From positions 19,174 to 83,173 of the forward strand of contig NZ_CAJGBF010000017.1 of NCBI RefSeq assembly GCF_904424705.1: DNA of 64,000 nt. The letters are read 5' to 3'. Shown here piece after piece: positions 34,483-44,292 of the stretch. A model generated the notes under the pieces. That model worked only from the letters and a program-made list of their open reading frames with translations, ran no database searches and was not told the DNA's origin. This stretch comes from Rossellomorea arthrocnemi (GTDB lineage Bacteria > Bacillota > Bacilli > Bacillales > Bacillaceae_B). Positions within the stretch are counted from its first letter, which is position 1; each line of letters starts with the position of its first letter. The translations under genes were made by a program, and so were the position numbers.

Positions 34483-36546
34483 TTATGAAATTTTGAACCG
34501 TTCAATCGATACTTGAAGCTCCTGGCTTAAGTCCGTGAGTCGTTCCGCTGCTTGTGTAACGGACTGTACGGCTTTTACCTGTTCTTCTGTCGAAGCACTC
34601 ATTTCCTCGCAAGAAGCGGCTGTTTCTTCGGCTGTGGCGGCCATCATTTGAATTACGTTCACCACCTCATCCTTTTCGAGATTGATTTGACCCACTTCCT
34701 GATACATATTCTCAATCTCTCGCTGCATGGATTTCATTAATTGCGAGGTTTGATCGAAGACATGATTTGTTTTTTGAATCACATCATTCTGTACCTCGAA
34801 TGTTGCTTTCGTTTTTACCATTTCGTCCACTGCTTGATGAGATCCCTGTTGGATTTCGACGATTGTGCGTTTTACCTCTTCCGTTGCTCTTACAGATTGG
34901 TCTGCCAGCTTGCGAACTTCTTCCGCTACAACAGCGAAACCTTTGCCGTGCTCTCCGGCTCTCGCAGCCTCAATGCTTGCGTTAAGTGCAAGGAGATTCG
35001 TTTGAGACGAAATTTCCGTTATCGTGCCCATCACTGATTCAATCGTCTTCACTTTCGCCTCCAGACTTAAGATGACGTTTTCCATGGAAGTGATGTACTC
35101 ACTGGAAGAATGGTAGGCACTCTCTAACTCTTTTACCTGATTGAACCCGGATTGGTTCATGACATCCGCTTTACCAGCCAGTTCAGACATGGCCTTGGAT
35201 TTTTCATAAACCCCATCAATCCTTGTTCCCAGCTGCTCTGTTTGAAGATGGGCACGATCCGAGTCAGCTGCTGACTGGGATGCCCCGCTGGCGATTTCAG
35301 TTACGGCCCTTGCCATTTCTTCACTTGACGCATTCGTTTCCTCGGAAACTGCACTTAACCCTTCGGCAGATTCCCTCACATTATAAATCGATGCCTGAAC
35401 GACCTTTATCGTATCTTTCATATTCACGATCATCTTATTTAAATCCGATGCCAGAAGTCCTGTTTCATCCTTTGTGTTAATCGTCGATTGGATCGATAAA
35501 TCACCGGACGAAACGTTTGTTACTGTTCTTTGCAGCTCTTTGATCGGTTTTGTCATCATATTGGCTACAATCACAACCAATATCAGCATGATGACGAGTG
35601 TAATGAGAGCGGTAATCAGAAGTAAGCGTTCAATGTCTTTCGACGATTGTATGAGATCCTCCATATTATAAGCGGATCCCACTTTCCAATTCGTCTCAGG
35701 TATCGTACTGTATACCAATACTTTTTTATCGCCTTCAAGTTCATAACGGATCGTGTCCGATTCTTTTTTGGATTGTAGCATTTTGTTGATAAAAGGTAAT
35801 GTGGACAGATCCTCCCCCCGTTTAGTTGGGTGAACGATAGCTGTACCATCCAGACCAATTAAGAACGGATAGCCATTATAACCGATTTCCATTTTGGACA
35901 CCCGGTCCGTCAGTTTCGACAGGTTGATGTCGACACCCAGGACACCAACCACTTTATTTTCAGATACAATCGCCCTTGAGGCCGTAATAATATACTCCTC
36001 TGTTGCCGTATCTACATAAGGTTCACTCCATACAACGCCTGCCCTTGCTTCTTCAGCATTCTTGTACCAATCCCTGCTTGTGGGATCAAAGTCGCTTGGT
36101 AAGGTAACAGAAGGGACGATCTTTAATTTCTTATTCGGTGATGCAAAGTAAATCGATGTAGCTTCTTCATATAAACTAAGATAATTATCAAAGTCCGACT
36201 GAATATTTGCAAATAGCTCTGTATTATCTATCTCTGTTTTTTCTGGTTGCATTTGTGCCTTTGCATAGTTTTTCAATGAGTTGGATATGGAATATTGATC
36301 GATGCTCTTTTCATACTGTCCAAGGAACAACTGTACAGAATTATTGAGTTCTCCCACAATCCCTTGAGTCTGACTAATGACTTCATCCTCAGTTTTCATT
36401 CTCGTCTGCCAGCTGGTAATGGAAATGATGACAGCCAAGGAAACCATAAATAAAATAGAAATGATGACAATAAGCTTCATTCTGATCGATGATAAAAGAA
36501 AAACCTTATTATGATCTTTTTTGTTTTTCTTTCTGTTTTTTTTCAC
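34483..36546 (-). CDS. Methyl-accepting chemotaxis protein
   Basis: 687 residues. Very basic N-terminus, first transmembrane helix about 23-46, a large extracytoplasmic dCache sensor ([37 protein letters not shown]), second helix about 307-328, HAMP and a long signalling coiled coil. The hairpin tip has the conserved [21 protein letters not shown] shortened to its core and the [10 protein letters not shown] segment. It binds an unknown ligand, perhaps an amino or organic acid as for similar dCache receptors, and controls CheA. It is not part of the standard gene order here. Confidence 0.95.
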   Translation of the reverse strand: MKKNRKKNKKDHNKVFLLSSIRMKLIVIISILFMVSLAVIISITSWQTRMKTEDEVISQTQGIVGELNNSVQLFLGQYEKSIDQYSISNSLKNYAKAQMQPEKTEIDNTELFANIQSDFDNYLSLYEEATSIYFASPNKKLKIVPSVTLPSDFDPTSRDWYKNAEEARAGVVWSEPYVDTATEEYIITASRAIVSENKVVGVLGVDINLSKLTDRVSKMEIGYNGYPFLIGLDGTAIVHPTKRGEDLSTLPFINKMLQSKKESDTIRYELEGDKKVLVYSTIPETNWKVGSAYNMEDLIQSSKDIERLLLITALITLVIMLILVVIVANMMTKPIKELQRTVTNVSSGDLSIQSTINTKDETGLLASDLNKMIVNMKDTIKVVQASIYNVRESAEGLSAVSEETNASSEEMARAVTEIASGASQSAADSDRAHLQTEQLGTRIDGVYEKSKAMSELAGKADVMNQSGFNQVKELESAYHSSSEYITSMENVILSLEAKVKTIESVMGTITEISSQTNLLALNASIEAARAGEHGKGFAVVAEEVRKLADQSVRATEEVKRTIVEIQQGSHQAVDEMVKTKATFEVQNDVIQKTNHVFDQTSQLMKSMQREIENMYQEVGQINLEKDEVVNVIQMMAATAEETAASCEEMSASTEEQVKAVQSVTQAAERLTDLSQELQVSIERFKIS

Positions 36547-36589
36547 CGAAATTCCCCCTTTTCCTACAAAAAAACATCAATGTATACTC

Positions 36590-36715
36590 TTATTCATCGA
36601 CCGTTTCCTGCAATTCTTTATAGCTTAAAGGGAATTCAAAGGTGATTTTTTTTTGGATGAATTGTAGTGTGGAAATGTGGACCGTTCCTTTTCGCTCCAC
36701 TCTGTGCTTCTGCAT
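36590..36715 (-). CDS. Small 41-residue open frame upstream of the chemoreceptor
   Basis: ATG 36715 with AGGATG upstream, stop at 36590. The start is basic (MQKHRVERKGTVHISTLQF) and the end acidic. No membrane segment and no known family. It reads toward the chemoreceptor, 43 bases upstream of that gene's start, so it may share its transcript. It could be a true small protein or chance. Confidence 0.4.
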   Translation of the reverse strand: MQKHRVERKGTVHISTLQFIQKKITFEFPLSYKELQETVDE

Positions 36716-36783
36716 GCTGACATCCTATTTATAAATAAATACATATAAAACTTAAAGTAGCAACACTTACGAAAAAAGCCAAA

Positions 36784-36815
36784 AAAAGCAGCAGAGACAA
36801 GTCTCTGCTGCTTTT
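36784..36815 (-). terminator. Terminator of the rpsF-ssb-rpsR operon
   Basis: AAGCAGCAGAGAC pairs with GTCTCTGCTGCTT, flanked by A and T runs, after the rpsR stop. Confidence 0.92.
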
Positions 36816-36827
36816 GAATCGATGATA

Positions 36828-37085
<258 letters not shown>

Positions 37086-37105
37086 TTAGATTCATTATCG
37101 TTCGT

Positions 37106-37621
37106 TTAGAATGGCAGATCATCATCGGAAATGTCGATCGGCTGACCGTCATTTGCAAATGGATCTTCATCTACACGTGTATAGTTATTGTTATTATTGT
37201 TGTTGCGTTGTTGATTCTGATTCTGACTATACGGATTTCCTTGGTCTCGTTGACCTCCACCCGAATAGCCCGGACTTCCTCCACGATCGCCTTGGTTCGC
37301 ACTACGCGGTTCTAAGAACTGAACGCTTTCAGCTACAACTTCCGTCATAAACACCCGACGTCCATCCTGTCCTTCGAAATTACGTGTTTGAATACGACCG
37401 TCAACGCCAGCTAAGCTGCCTTTTTTAAGAAAGTTTGCTACATTCTCTGCAGGGCGACGCCATACAACACAGTTAATAAAATCTGCTTCCCGTTCTCCTG
37501 ATTGATTCGTAAAACTACGATTAACAGCCAGTGTAAACGAAGCTACAGCCACTCCACTTGGAGTATATTTTAATTCAGGGTCTTTGGTTAAACGCCCTAC
37601 TAATACAACTCGGTTCATCAT
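37106..37621 (-). CDS. ssb: Single-stranded DNA-binding protein
   Basis: 171 residues from ATG 37621 (the next codon is also ATG; an upstream in-frame TTG is unlikely). OB fold with [42 protein letters not shown] and [16 protein letters not shown] Gly/Asn/Gln-rich linker with a long Asn run leads to the acidic tip ISDDDLPF that recruits partner proteins. Located between rpsF and rpsR. Confidence 0.98.
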   Translation of the reverse strand: MMNRVVLVGRLTKDPELKYTPSGVAVASFTLAVNRSFTNQSGEREADFINCVVWRRPAENVANFLKKGSLAGVDGRIQTRNFEGQDGRRVFMTEVVAESVQFLEPRSANQGDRGGSPGYSGGGQRDQGNPYSQNQNQQRNNNNNNNYTRVDEDPFANDGQPIDISDDDLPF

Positions 37622-37649
37622 CAGAATCAACCCCTTCCTTCTAGTTTAC

Positions 37650-37665
37650 TGTTTCACATGAAACA
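37650..37665. promoter_or_regulatory. Near-consensus parS between rpsF and ssb
   Basis: TGTTTCACATGAAACA, 15 of 16 positions of the parS consensus, with A instead of G at the centre. Spo0J binding here would be weaker than at a perfect site. Confidence 0.55.
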
Positions 37666-37700
37666 GATGATAGAAGTGTATATCTTAAAAAACGTACGGA

Positions 37701-37988
37701 TTATTCTTCTTCTTTAATAACGATATGACGGATAATATCATCGCTGATTTTAGCTAAACGATCGAATTCGTTAACTGCATCAGAAGTAGCGCTCATCTTA
37801 ACTAGTTGATAGAAACCATCACGAAAATCGTTGATTTCATACGCTAAACGACGTTTACCCCAATCTTTTGACTCGATGATTTCCGCGCCGTTAGTTGTTA
37901 AAACGTTATCGAAACGCTCAACTACTGCTTTCTTTGACTCATCGTCAATGTTTGGGCGGACAATGTACATAACTTCGTACTTTCTCAT
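37701..37988 (-). CDS. rpsF: 30S ribosomal protein S6
   Basis: 95 residues from ATG 37988 with GGAGGTGAC upstream; a longer frame to 38063 exists but family length supports this start. Starts [17 protein letters not shown], with the central [20 protein letters not shown]. First gene of its operon, behind a leader that probably binds the S6:S18 complex. Confidence 0.97.
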   Translation of the reverse strand: MRKYEVMYIVRPNIDDESKKAVVERFDNVLTTNGAEIIESKDWGKRRLAYEINDFRDGFYQLVKMSATSDAVNEFDRLAKISDDIIRHIVIKEEE

Positions 37989-37999
37989 CTGAATGTCAC

Positions 38000-38044
38000 C
38001 TCCTCGTGGTCTATGCGGTCCTTTCTTTGTGAAAGAACAAGGAG
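38000..38044 (-). promoter_or_regulatory. S6:S18-binding leader of rpsF
   Basis: On the minus-strand transcript CTCCTTGT pairs with ACGAGGAG, and inside it TTCTTTC pairs with GAAAGGA. This leaves a one-sided bulge CCGCATAGACC. A CCG bulge flanked by two stems is the known S6:S18 target in rpsF leaders. The outer stem takes in part of the Shine-Dalgarno sequence, so binding would repress translation. Confidence 0.75.
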
Positions 38045-38071
38045 CAATGCGTTCATTACTCACGAAATAAA

Positions 38072-38100
38072 ATTATAGCATAGGTTCTCTATTATTGCAA
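38072..38100 (-). promoter_or_regulatory. Sigma-A promoter of the rpsF operon
   Basis: On the minus strand: -35 TTGCAA, 17-base spacer, -10 TATAAT. It is placed just upstream of the S6:S18 leader. Confidence 0.85.
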
Positions 38101-38110
38101 TATGACGTAT

Positions 38111-38144
38111 AAAAAAGACTAGAATTGGGATTCTAGTCTTTTTT
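38111..38144 (-). terminator. Terminator downstream of ychF
   Basis: AAAGACTAGAAT pairs with ATTCTAGTCTTT, with A and T runs on the two sides. It lies between ychF and the rpsF promoter. Confidence 0.85.
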
Positions 38145-38179
38145 AGGGTCATCGTTGTTTCTTATAAAGAAGTGAGTGC

Positions 38180-38306
38180 TGGTTGATTTCCACTCCAGGT
38201 GCTCGCTTTCCGCGGGGCTGGCGGTGAGCCTCCTCGGCTGCGCCTGCGGGGTCTCACCTGTCCAGCTTTTCCCGCAGGAGTCGAGCACCTTCCGTTCCAA
38301 TCAACT
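38180..38306. repeat. Dispersed intergenic repeat, full-length copy
   Basis: About 127 bases with imperfect inverted ends (GGTTGATTTCCACTCCAG and the complementary CCGTTCCAATCAACT). Inside are GCTCGCTTTCCGCGGGG, GAGCCTCCTCGG, GGGGTCTCA and CCCGCAGGAGTCGAGCA, so that several arms can pair. Nearly the same sequence occurs at 52423-52553, with shorter copies at 44526 and 27303. Confidence 0.85.
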
Positions 38307-38452
38307 GTAAGCGTGAGCTATTACCCGGAATAGAACTGATACAAGCCAAAAATAACTGTGACAGTATCCTCATTCTCGTTTAAACTTATCGCCCGCACTA
38401 ACGTATTCTTTCAGTAGGTGAAACTATTTTCTCTACACAACATCAGATAAAC

Positions 38453-39553
38453 TTACACATTAAAACGGAAGTGAATGATGTCTCCGTCTTTTACTAGGTA
38501 TTCTTTACCTTCGAGACGGACTTTTCCTGCTTCGCGGGCAGCTCCCATTGTTCCGGCTGCGACCAGGTCTTCGTAGGAGACGGTTTCGGCACGGATGAAT
38601 CCTCTTTCGAAGTCGGTGTGGATAACTCCGGCACATTGAGGGGCTTTCATCCCTTCACGGAACGTCCAGGCACGGACTTCTTGTACACCAGCTGTGAAGT
38701 ACGTAGCAAGTCCCAATAGTGAGTAGGTAGCTCTGATCAACTGATCAAGGCCTGATTCTTCGATGCCTAACTCCTGAAGGAACATCGCCTTTTCTTCATC
38801 ATCCAGTTCGGCGATTTCAGATTCAATCTTTGCGCAGACCACGATGACTTCTGCGTTATCATCTTTCGCAAATTCACGTACTTTCTGAACATATTCATTA
38901 TCAGAAGGATCCGCGATCTCGTCTTCACTTACGTTCGCTACATATAATACAGGCTTGGAAGTCAGTAGGTGCAGCTGTTTTACAAGCTTCATTTGCTCAT
39001 CCGAGAACTCAACTGTACGAGCTGGCTGTTCTGCTTCCAAAGTTTCTTTGATTTTCACAAGGATGTCATGCTCGAATACCGCTTCTTTGTCTTTTTGCTT
39101 CGCCATTTTCTGAACTCTTGTAATACGCTTATCAACCGTCTCAAGGTCAGCCAGGATCAATTCAAGGTTGATGACTTCGATATCAGCAATCGGATCCACT
39201 TTTCCGGATACGTGCGTGATATTATCATCCGCGAAACAACGGACAACCTGACAGATCGCATCCACTTGACGGATATGGGATAAGAATTTATTCCCTAATC
39301 CTTCACCTTTACTCGCCCCTTTTACAATCCCGGCAATATCGGTGAATTCGAAGGCAGTGGGAACCGTCTTTTTCGGGTCTACAAGTTCCGTTAATTTATC
39401 CAGACGGTGATCTGGAACCTCTACGATCCCTACATTCGGATCAATGGTACAGAAAGGGTAGTTGGCAGATTCTGCACCTGCTTTTGTAATTGCATTGAAT
39501 AGAGTGGATTTCCCGACGTTAGGTAGTCCAACAATACCAGCTGTTAATGCCAT
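38453..39553 (-). CDS. ychF: Ribosome-binding ATPase YchF
   Basis: 366 residues (family length) from ATG 39553, GAGGAG upstream; the in-frame GTG at 39562 is part of that site. Obg-family P-loop GLPNVGKSTLFNAITK, FTDIAGIVKGASKGEGLGN and a C-terminal TGS domain ending KDGDIIHFRFNV. YchF prefers ATP to GTP and associates with ribosomes. Same place as B. subtilis yyaF. Confidence 0.97.
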   Translation of the reverse strand: MALTAGIVGLPNVGKSTLFNAITKAGAESANYPFCTIDPNVGIVEVPDHRLDKLTELVDPKKTVPTAFEFTDIAGIVKGASKGEGLGNKFLSHIRQVDAICQVVRCFADDNITHVSGKVDPIADIEVINLELILADLETVDKRITRVQKMAKQKDKEAVFEHDILVKIKETLEAEQPARTVEFSDEQMKLVKQLHLLTSKPVLYVANVSEDEIADPSDNEYVQKVREFAKDDNAEVIVVCAKIESEIAELDDEEKAMFLQELGIEESGLDQLIRATYSLLGLATYFTAGVQEVRAWTFREGMKAPQCAGVIHTDFERGFIRAETVSYEDLVAAGTMGAAREAGKVRLEGKEYLVKDGDIIHFRFNV

Positions 39554-39692
39554 TTTGGTCACTCCTCATCTATATTCTTATCTATTAAAAAATCTTTTTA
39601 AGATCGAAAAACACGTAAACGGTCGAACCTTTCACAATTATAGAGATAATAGAGGGAAAAGACAAGTCAGGCTCACGCAGAACATTCACCAT

Positions 39693-39731
39693 AAAAAAAG
39701 CACTCAATCATTTAAAAACGACTGAATGCTC
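39693..39731 (-). terminator. Terminator of the mscS-yyzM unit
   Basis: GCACTCAATCAT pairs imperfectly with ACGACTGAATGC; the minus-strand arm ends in seven T. Confidence 0.65.
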
Positions 39732-39798
39732 TCAGGTGACACTATTTCCAACGTAAGAGTGGATTAGGTCAAAAGAATTATGGGTAAAAAAAGAATAC

Positions 39799-39999
39799 TT
39801 ATTCTTCTTCACCGCTAGAAATGACTTTTTTCATTTTTTTCGCAAAATCTTTCCTTGGAATCATGACACTGTGGCCGCACCCTACACACTTGATGCGAAT
39901 ATCCATCCCCATACGAATCACTTTCCAGCGGTTCGTACCACATGGATGAGGTTTTTTCATTTCAACAATATCATTTAAGGTGAATGTCTTTGGCTCCAC
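39799..39999 (-). CDS. yyzM: DUF951 protein YyzM
   Basis: 66 residues with KKPHPCGTNRWKVIRMGMDIRIKCVGCGHSVMIPR shortened to its core: PHPCGTNRW and CVGCG. The cysteines suggest a small zinc ribbon. It lies 13 bases after the MscS gene and next to ychF, as in B. subtilis. Function unknown; a nucleic-acid-binding role is only inference. Confidence 0.88.
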   Translation of the reverse strand: MEPKTFTLNDIVEMKKPHPCGTNRWKVIRMGMDIRIKCVGCGHSVMIPRKDFAKKMKKVISSGEEE

Positions 40000-40012
40000 T
40001 ACCTATTCCTCC

Positions 40013-40957
40013 TCATTCGCTTTCAAGTCTTCTTTGTTTCTCTTCCCGGGGGTGAAGCTCTTCTTCATCCTTTCGTGAATACATCACCATGCGAGGGAAT
40101 GGAATTTCAATACCATGCGCATCCAGGCAAAGTTTCACTTCTTTCCGTATCATTCTGGCCATATACCAATGTCTCATCGGAACCGTTTCAGCGACGATAC
40201 GGATAACAACATCAGATGCTCCAAGAGTCTGGACCCCCAACAGCTCGGGTGGATTCACAAGGTCCTCATACTTTTGCGGTAAAGAGAGGAGAAGCTCCTG
40301 CATCACTTTCTCTGCTTCTTCTATATTTTCTTCGTACGCAATGCTGACATCCACGACAGCGATACTATTATGGACGGAGAAATTCGTTACTTCCGTAATA
40401 TTCCCGTTGGGGAAGATGTGCAATTCCCCGGTCCAGCTTTTGATCTTTGTCGTACGTAATCCGATTTCTTCAACGGTTCCTTCTGCAGAACCAATTCGCA
40501 CATAATCACCTACAGAAAATTGATCCTCGAAAATAATAAAGAAACCGGTGATGATATCACGGACCAGATTCTGTGCACCGAAACCGACGGCAAGACCGAC
40601 GATCCCTGCACCGGCGATGAGTCCTTTCACATCAATGTCAAGTGTCGACAAGATGGTCATTAAACTAATGAAATAGATCACATAGGTCAATACGTTTTCT
40701 AATAGTTTAGATAAGGTGGCTTCACGGCGCTCTGTAAATTTAAGGGGAGAACGTGATCGTACCTTAAATACGTTTCGGATCGCTGACCTTCCCACCCTTA
40801 AAGCGATATAGGTAATCACCATGATCGCTACAATTTTTATAGCACCTGTTCCTAGGGAAATCCACATTTCATTATCTATAAGTTTTTGGGCTGCTTTACT
40901 TTCTGTGATAGTCTTAATAGTTTCATCAACAGTCTCTTTGGAATCTTTCGCACTCAT
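40013..40957 (-). CDS. MscS-family mechanosensitive channel
   Basis: 314 residues from ATG 40957 with GTGGAGG upstream; the in-frame GTG at 40972 lies inside that site. Membrane helices near residues 38-55 and 90-140, the pore helix GLIAGAGIVGLAVGFGAQNL and the beta domain VGDYVRIGSAEGTVEEIG. It releases solutes on hypo-osmotic shock. Placed between yyaC and yyzM as in B. subtilis, and the call to the small-conductance type is from the pore and beta domain. Confidence 0.94.
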   Translation of the reverse strand: MSAKDSKETVDETIKTITESKAAQKLIDNEMWISLGTGAIKIVAIMVITYIALRVGRSAIRNVFKVRSRSPLKFTERREATLSKLLENVLTYVIYFISLMTILSTLDIDVKGLIAGAGIVGLAVGFGAQNLVRDIITGFFIIFEDQFSVGDYVRIGSAEGTVEEIGLRTTKIKSWTGELHIFPNGNITEVTNFSVHNSIAVVDVSIAYEENIEEAEKVMQELLLSLPQKYEDLVNPPELLGVQTLGASDVVIRIVAETVPMRHWYMARMIRKEVKLCLDAHGIEIPFPRMVMYSRKDEEELHPREEKQRRLESE

Positions 40958-41214
40958 ATTTCGAACCTCCACTTATCATTCAATAAGAAGTATTCCTTAT
41001 TTTATCAACTTTCCCTCTCCTTGTGTAGATATAACCTCATATTCCGATAACTTTGAGAAAATTTTTATTTTATGAAAAATACAACCATATTATGTATGAA
41101 AAAAAGAATTCGTCCGTATACTGATAATACTTAGAAATTATGATTCTGGTGGAAAGACACGGCGTAGTCATTCACTACAACATTCCCCTAATCACATCCA
41201 AAGGAGTGGAAGCG

Positions 41215-41835
41215 ATGAATCTAAAAAAAGGACTATTTGAGCGAAGATCTGACCCCTTTAGAGTCCTTCATCAGGAAGAGCATGCGGCACAAGATCTTTC
41301 CGTTCATTTGTCGTCGATGCTTCCCACTTATTATCGTACAAGGCCCATCGTGTTTGTCTGTATCGGCACAGACCGCTCGACAGGGGACTCATTGGGGCCA
41401 TTGGTTGGTACATTAATAGAGGAACAGGATATTAAACCTTTCCATGTCTATGGGACACTGGATGATCCGATCCATGCCGTGAACCTTGAAGAAAAGCTCA
41501 GTCACATCACCGCCAAACATATCAATCCTTTTATCATCGGTGTGGATGCCTGTCTTGGACGGTTAAAGAGTGTAGGCGCCATTCAATTAAACACTGGTCC
41601 TTTGAAACCCGGTGCAGGAGTAAATAAAGAATTACCCGAGGTCGGAGAGATTCATTTGACTGGAATCGTGAATGTCAGTGGATTTATGGAATTCTTTGTT
41701 TTACAAAATACACGTTTGAACCTTGTGATGAAAATGGCCAAGACGATTGCTGAAGCGATTGTGCTGGCAGGTGATTCAGTGGAACGAAGAAATGCCGTGA
41801 GCATTGAAAAATGGCGGGAAGAATTGCAGCAATAA
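41215..41835 (+). CDS. yyaC: Sporulation protein YyaC (DUF1256)
   Basis: 206 residues from ATG 41215 with AAAGGAG upstream; a longer frame to 41140 has no site. The DUF1256 fold, similar to germination protease and hydrogenase maturation proteases, shows VFVCIGTDRSTGDSLGPLVG and IIGVDACLGRLKSVGAI. Expressed in the mother cell or forespore in B. subtilis, with an undefined role. Divergent to the mscS gene. Confidence 0.92.
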   Translation: MNLKKGLFERRSDPFRVLHQEEHAAQDLSVHLSSMLPTYYRTRPIVFVCIGTDRSTGDSLGPLVGTLIEEQDIKPFHVYGTLDDPIHAVNLEEKLSHITAKHINPFIIGVDACLGRLKSVGAIQLNTGPLKPGAGVNKELPEVGEIHLTGIVNVSGFMEFFVLQNTRLNLVMKMAKTIAEAIVLAGDSVERRNAVSIEKWREELQQ

Positions 41836-41870
41836 AAGAGGGAGATGACGCATTTCGTCATCTCCTTTTA
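41834..41870. terminator. Bidirectional terminator between yyaC and the DUF554 gene
   Basis: GGAGATGACG pairs with CGTCATCTCC, with A and T runs on either side, between convergent genes. Confidence 0.9.
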
Positions 41871-41873
41871 TGA

Positions 41874-42587
41874 TTACAAATACATCTGGTATGCGTGTAT
41901 GATTCCGACCACTATTCCCACCACAATGATACCCGGAAGCAAATTAGCAACTCGTATCTTCGTTACACCCAGGAGATTGAGTCCTATCGCAAAAATCATG
42001 ATTCCACCGGTTGAAGTCATTTCCACAATGTAGGCATCCATCAGTTCTTGAGGCACCCATTGATGGATTTGAGTGGCGAATAAGGCGATAAACCCTTGAT
42101 AAAGGACGACAGGGATGGCTGAAAACATCACACCGATCCCAAGAGTCGTCGTTAGAATCAGGGAAGTAAACCCATCAATGATCGACTTGGTCAAAAGAAC
42201 ATCATGATCCCCCCTGATACCACTATCCAACGCACCAATCACAGCCATTGCCCCAATGACAAAAATCAGGGTGGCTGTTACAAACCCTTGGGATATGGAG
42301 GTTTCTTTCTTGCTTCCAAGTTTCTTTTCCAACCAGTTCCCCAAAGCGTTAAGCCTGTCCTCAAGATTCATCCACTCTCCCCATGCGGCACCAAGGGCAA
42401 GACTGATGATCACGATGAGAAAATTTTCACTTTTCAACCCCATTTGCAAGCCAAGAACGATGACGGCGAGACCAATCGCTTTCATGACGGTTCCCTTCAT
42501 GTCTTCAGGTATGCGGTGCAGGATCTTTCCAAGGAGCGTTCCGATGATTATACATACTCCATTTACTAGTGTTCCTAAAAGTACCAT
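41874..42587 (-). CDS. DUF554 membrane protein (YdfK-like)
   Basis: 237 residues from ATG 42587, with AAGGGG upstream; the open frame extends to 42674 without a site. Several membrane helices, starting MVLLGTLVNGVCIIIGTLLGK and including GALDSGIRGDHDVLLTKSI with a Gly-rich motif typical of DUF554. Function unknown; a transport role is often assumed. Confidence 0.9.
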   Translation of the reverse strand: MVLLGTLVNGVCIIIGTLLGKILHRIPEDMKGTVMKAIGLAVIVLGLQMGLKSENFLIVIISLALGAAWGEWMNLEDRLNALGNWLEKKLGSKKETSISQGFVTATLIFVIGAMAVIGALDSGIRGDHDVLLTKSIIDGFTSLILTTTLGIGVMFSAIPVVLYQGFIALFATQIHQWVPQELMDAYIVEMTSTGGIMIFAIGLNLLGVTKIRVANLLPGIIVVGIVVGIIHAYQMYL

Positions 42588-42698
42588 GACGTTTCCCCTT
42601 ATGATTATTTCCCGAAGAATTTTCCTTTTTACCATATGGAAGAGGACTGGCTTAAATGGTCTGTGATACACCACCTAAGTCAGTCCCTCACTTTATAC

Positions 42699-43538
42699 CT
42701 ACTGCAATAATTCCAGGATACGATCGAGATCTTCCTTCGAGAAGAATTCCAGTTCGATTTTCCCTTTTTTCTTTGATTGTTTAATTGTGACGGTCGTACC
42801 GAAACGTTCACGAAGCAGAGATTCCTGTTCCTTAATGAAGACATCTTTCCGCTCGGTCTTCTTTGTTTCACGTGGAACATTGTCATTTAGTTCTTGAATG
42901 ATTTTTTCTAATTGGCGAACGTTTAACGATTCTTTCATGATCCGATTCACAATAATAGATAGATTCTTTTTATTTTTTAACCCAAGAAGAGCACGTCCAT
43001 GTCCCATTGATAGCTTGCCTTCAGTAATAAGTTCCTGAACGGGAGAAGGAAGGGAGAGTAAGCGGATATGGTTCGCTATATGGGGTCTGCTTTTCCCTAA
43101 TCGTTTCGCCAATTCTTCTTGTGTAAGCTTTAATTTATCCATCAGCATTTGATAGGCAGCCCCTTCTTCGATCGGGGTCAGATCCTCACGCTGAAGGTTC
43201 TCCAAGACAGCAAGTTCCATCATTTGTTGATCGTTCAATTCTCGAACCACAACGGGAACTGTATCTAACTTAGCCGCTGTAGCTGCACGATAGCGGCGTT
43301 CACCTACCACAATTTCATATCCTTTGATAGACTTACGGACAATGATCGGTTGGAGGATACCATGTTCCAGGATCGATTCTTTCAACTCTTCGATCGCCTG
43401 TGGCTCAAAGATTTTTCGCGGTTGATAAGGATTCGGCCTTATTTCTTTCAGGCTCACTTCCTGGACAAACTCTTCATTTTGAGTAGTTTGGATATTGTTA
43501 AAGAGAGCATTGATGCCCTTTCCTAAACCTTTAGCCAT
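42699..43538 (-). CDS. spo0J: Chromosome-partition protein Spo0J (ParB)
   Basis: 279 residues. Starts MAKGLGKGINALF; ParB/CTP-binding motifs include NPYQPRKIFE and GERRYRAATAAK, then a helix-turn-helix with TQEELAKRLGKSRPHIANHIRLL. It binds parS, closes as a CTP clamp and spreads along DNA, recruiting SMC. The gene carries a parS at 42864-42879. It overlaps the soj stop by 8 bases. Confidence 0.98.
   Translation of the reverse strand: MAKGLGKGINALFNNIQTTQNEEFVQEVSLKEIRPNPYQPRKIFEPQAIEELKESILEHGILQPIIVRKSIKGYEIVVGERRYRAATAAKLDTVPVVVRELNDQQMMELAVLENLQREDLTPIEEGAAYQMLMDKLKLTQEELAKRLGKSRPHIANHIRLLSLPSPVQELITEGKLSMGHGRALLGLKNKKNLSIIVNRIMKESLNVRQLEKIIQELNDNVPRETKKTERKDVFIKEQESLLRERFGTTVTIKQSKKKGKIELEFFSKEDLDRILELLQ
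42864..42879. promoter_or_regulatory. parS site inside spo0J
   Basis: TGTTTCACGTGGAACA; its reverse complement TGTTCCACGTGAAACA fits the Bacillus TGTTNCACGTGAAACA consensus. A parS at this position in spo0J is also known in B. subtilis. Confidence 0.92.
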
Positions 43539-44292
43539 TCGCCACCACTTCCTTTGCCAGTTCTAAATAAACTTCTGCCCCCCTGGATTTCGGATCATAG
43601 ATGATGATCGGTTCACCATGACTGGGTGCTTCACTTAAACGAACGTTACGTGGGATAATTGTGCGATACACTTTGTCTTGAAAATATTTTTTCACTTCTT
43701 CAATGACCTGAATTCCCAGATTGGTCCTGGCATCCAGCATTGTTAACAATACACCATCAATCATCAGATCATGATTCAGATGCTTCTGCACTAAACGGAC
43801 CGTACTTAACAGCTGGCTTAGCCCCTCAAGGGCATAATATTCGCACTGTACCGGTATCACGACAGCATCCGAAGCTGTTAACGCATTGATGGTCAGGAGT
43901 CCTAATGATGGAGGACAGTCAATGATAATATAATCAAATTCACCTTTTACTTTTTCAAGCGCTTTTTTCAGACGAACTTCCCGGGATATGGTTGGAACCA
44001 ATTCAATTTCTGCTCCTGCCAGTGAAATGGTTGCAGGTACAATCGATAAATTCTCTACTTTTGATTGTTTGATGGTTTCATTTACATCTACATCATCTAC
44101 TAACACATCATAGATGCACTGCTGTACATCTCCTTTTTCTACACCGACACCACTAGTGGCGTTTCCCTGAGGATCGATATCTACGAGTAAAACCTTTTTC
44201 CCTATATAAGCTAAACAAGCCCCCAAATTGACGGATGTCGTGGTCTTTCCCACCCCGCCTTTTTGGTTTGTAACGGCTACGATTCTGCCCAA
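43531..44292 (-). CDS. soj: Chromosome-partition ATPase Soj (ParA)
   Basis: 253 residues from TTG 44292, with AGGTG upstream (the in-frame GTG 44301 is inside that site); length equals the B. subtilis protein. Deviant Walker A TNQKGGVGKTTTSVNLGA, IIDCPPSLGLLTINALT and NVRLSEAPSHG. Soj dimerises with ATP, binds DNA and, as monomer, inhibits DnaA. Works with Spo0J encoded directly after it. Confidence 0.98.
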   Translation of the reverse strand: MGRIVAVTNQKGGVGKTTTSVNLGACLAYIGKKVLLVDIDPQGNATSGVGVEKGDVQQCIYDVLVDDVDVNETIKQSKVENLSIVPATISLAGAEIELVPTISREVRLKKALEKVKGEFDYIIIDCPPSLGLLTINALTASDAVVIPVQCEYYALEGLSQLLSTVRLVQKHLNHDLMIDGVLLTMLDARTNLGIQVIEEVKKYFQDKVYRTIIPRNVRLSEAPSHGEPIIIYDPKSRGAEVYLELAKEVVANG

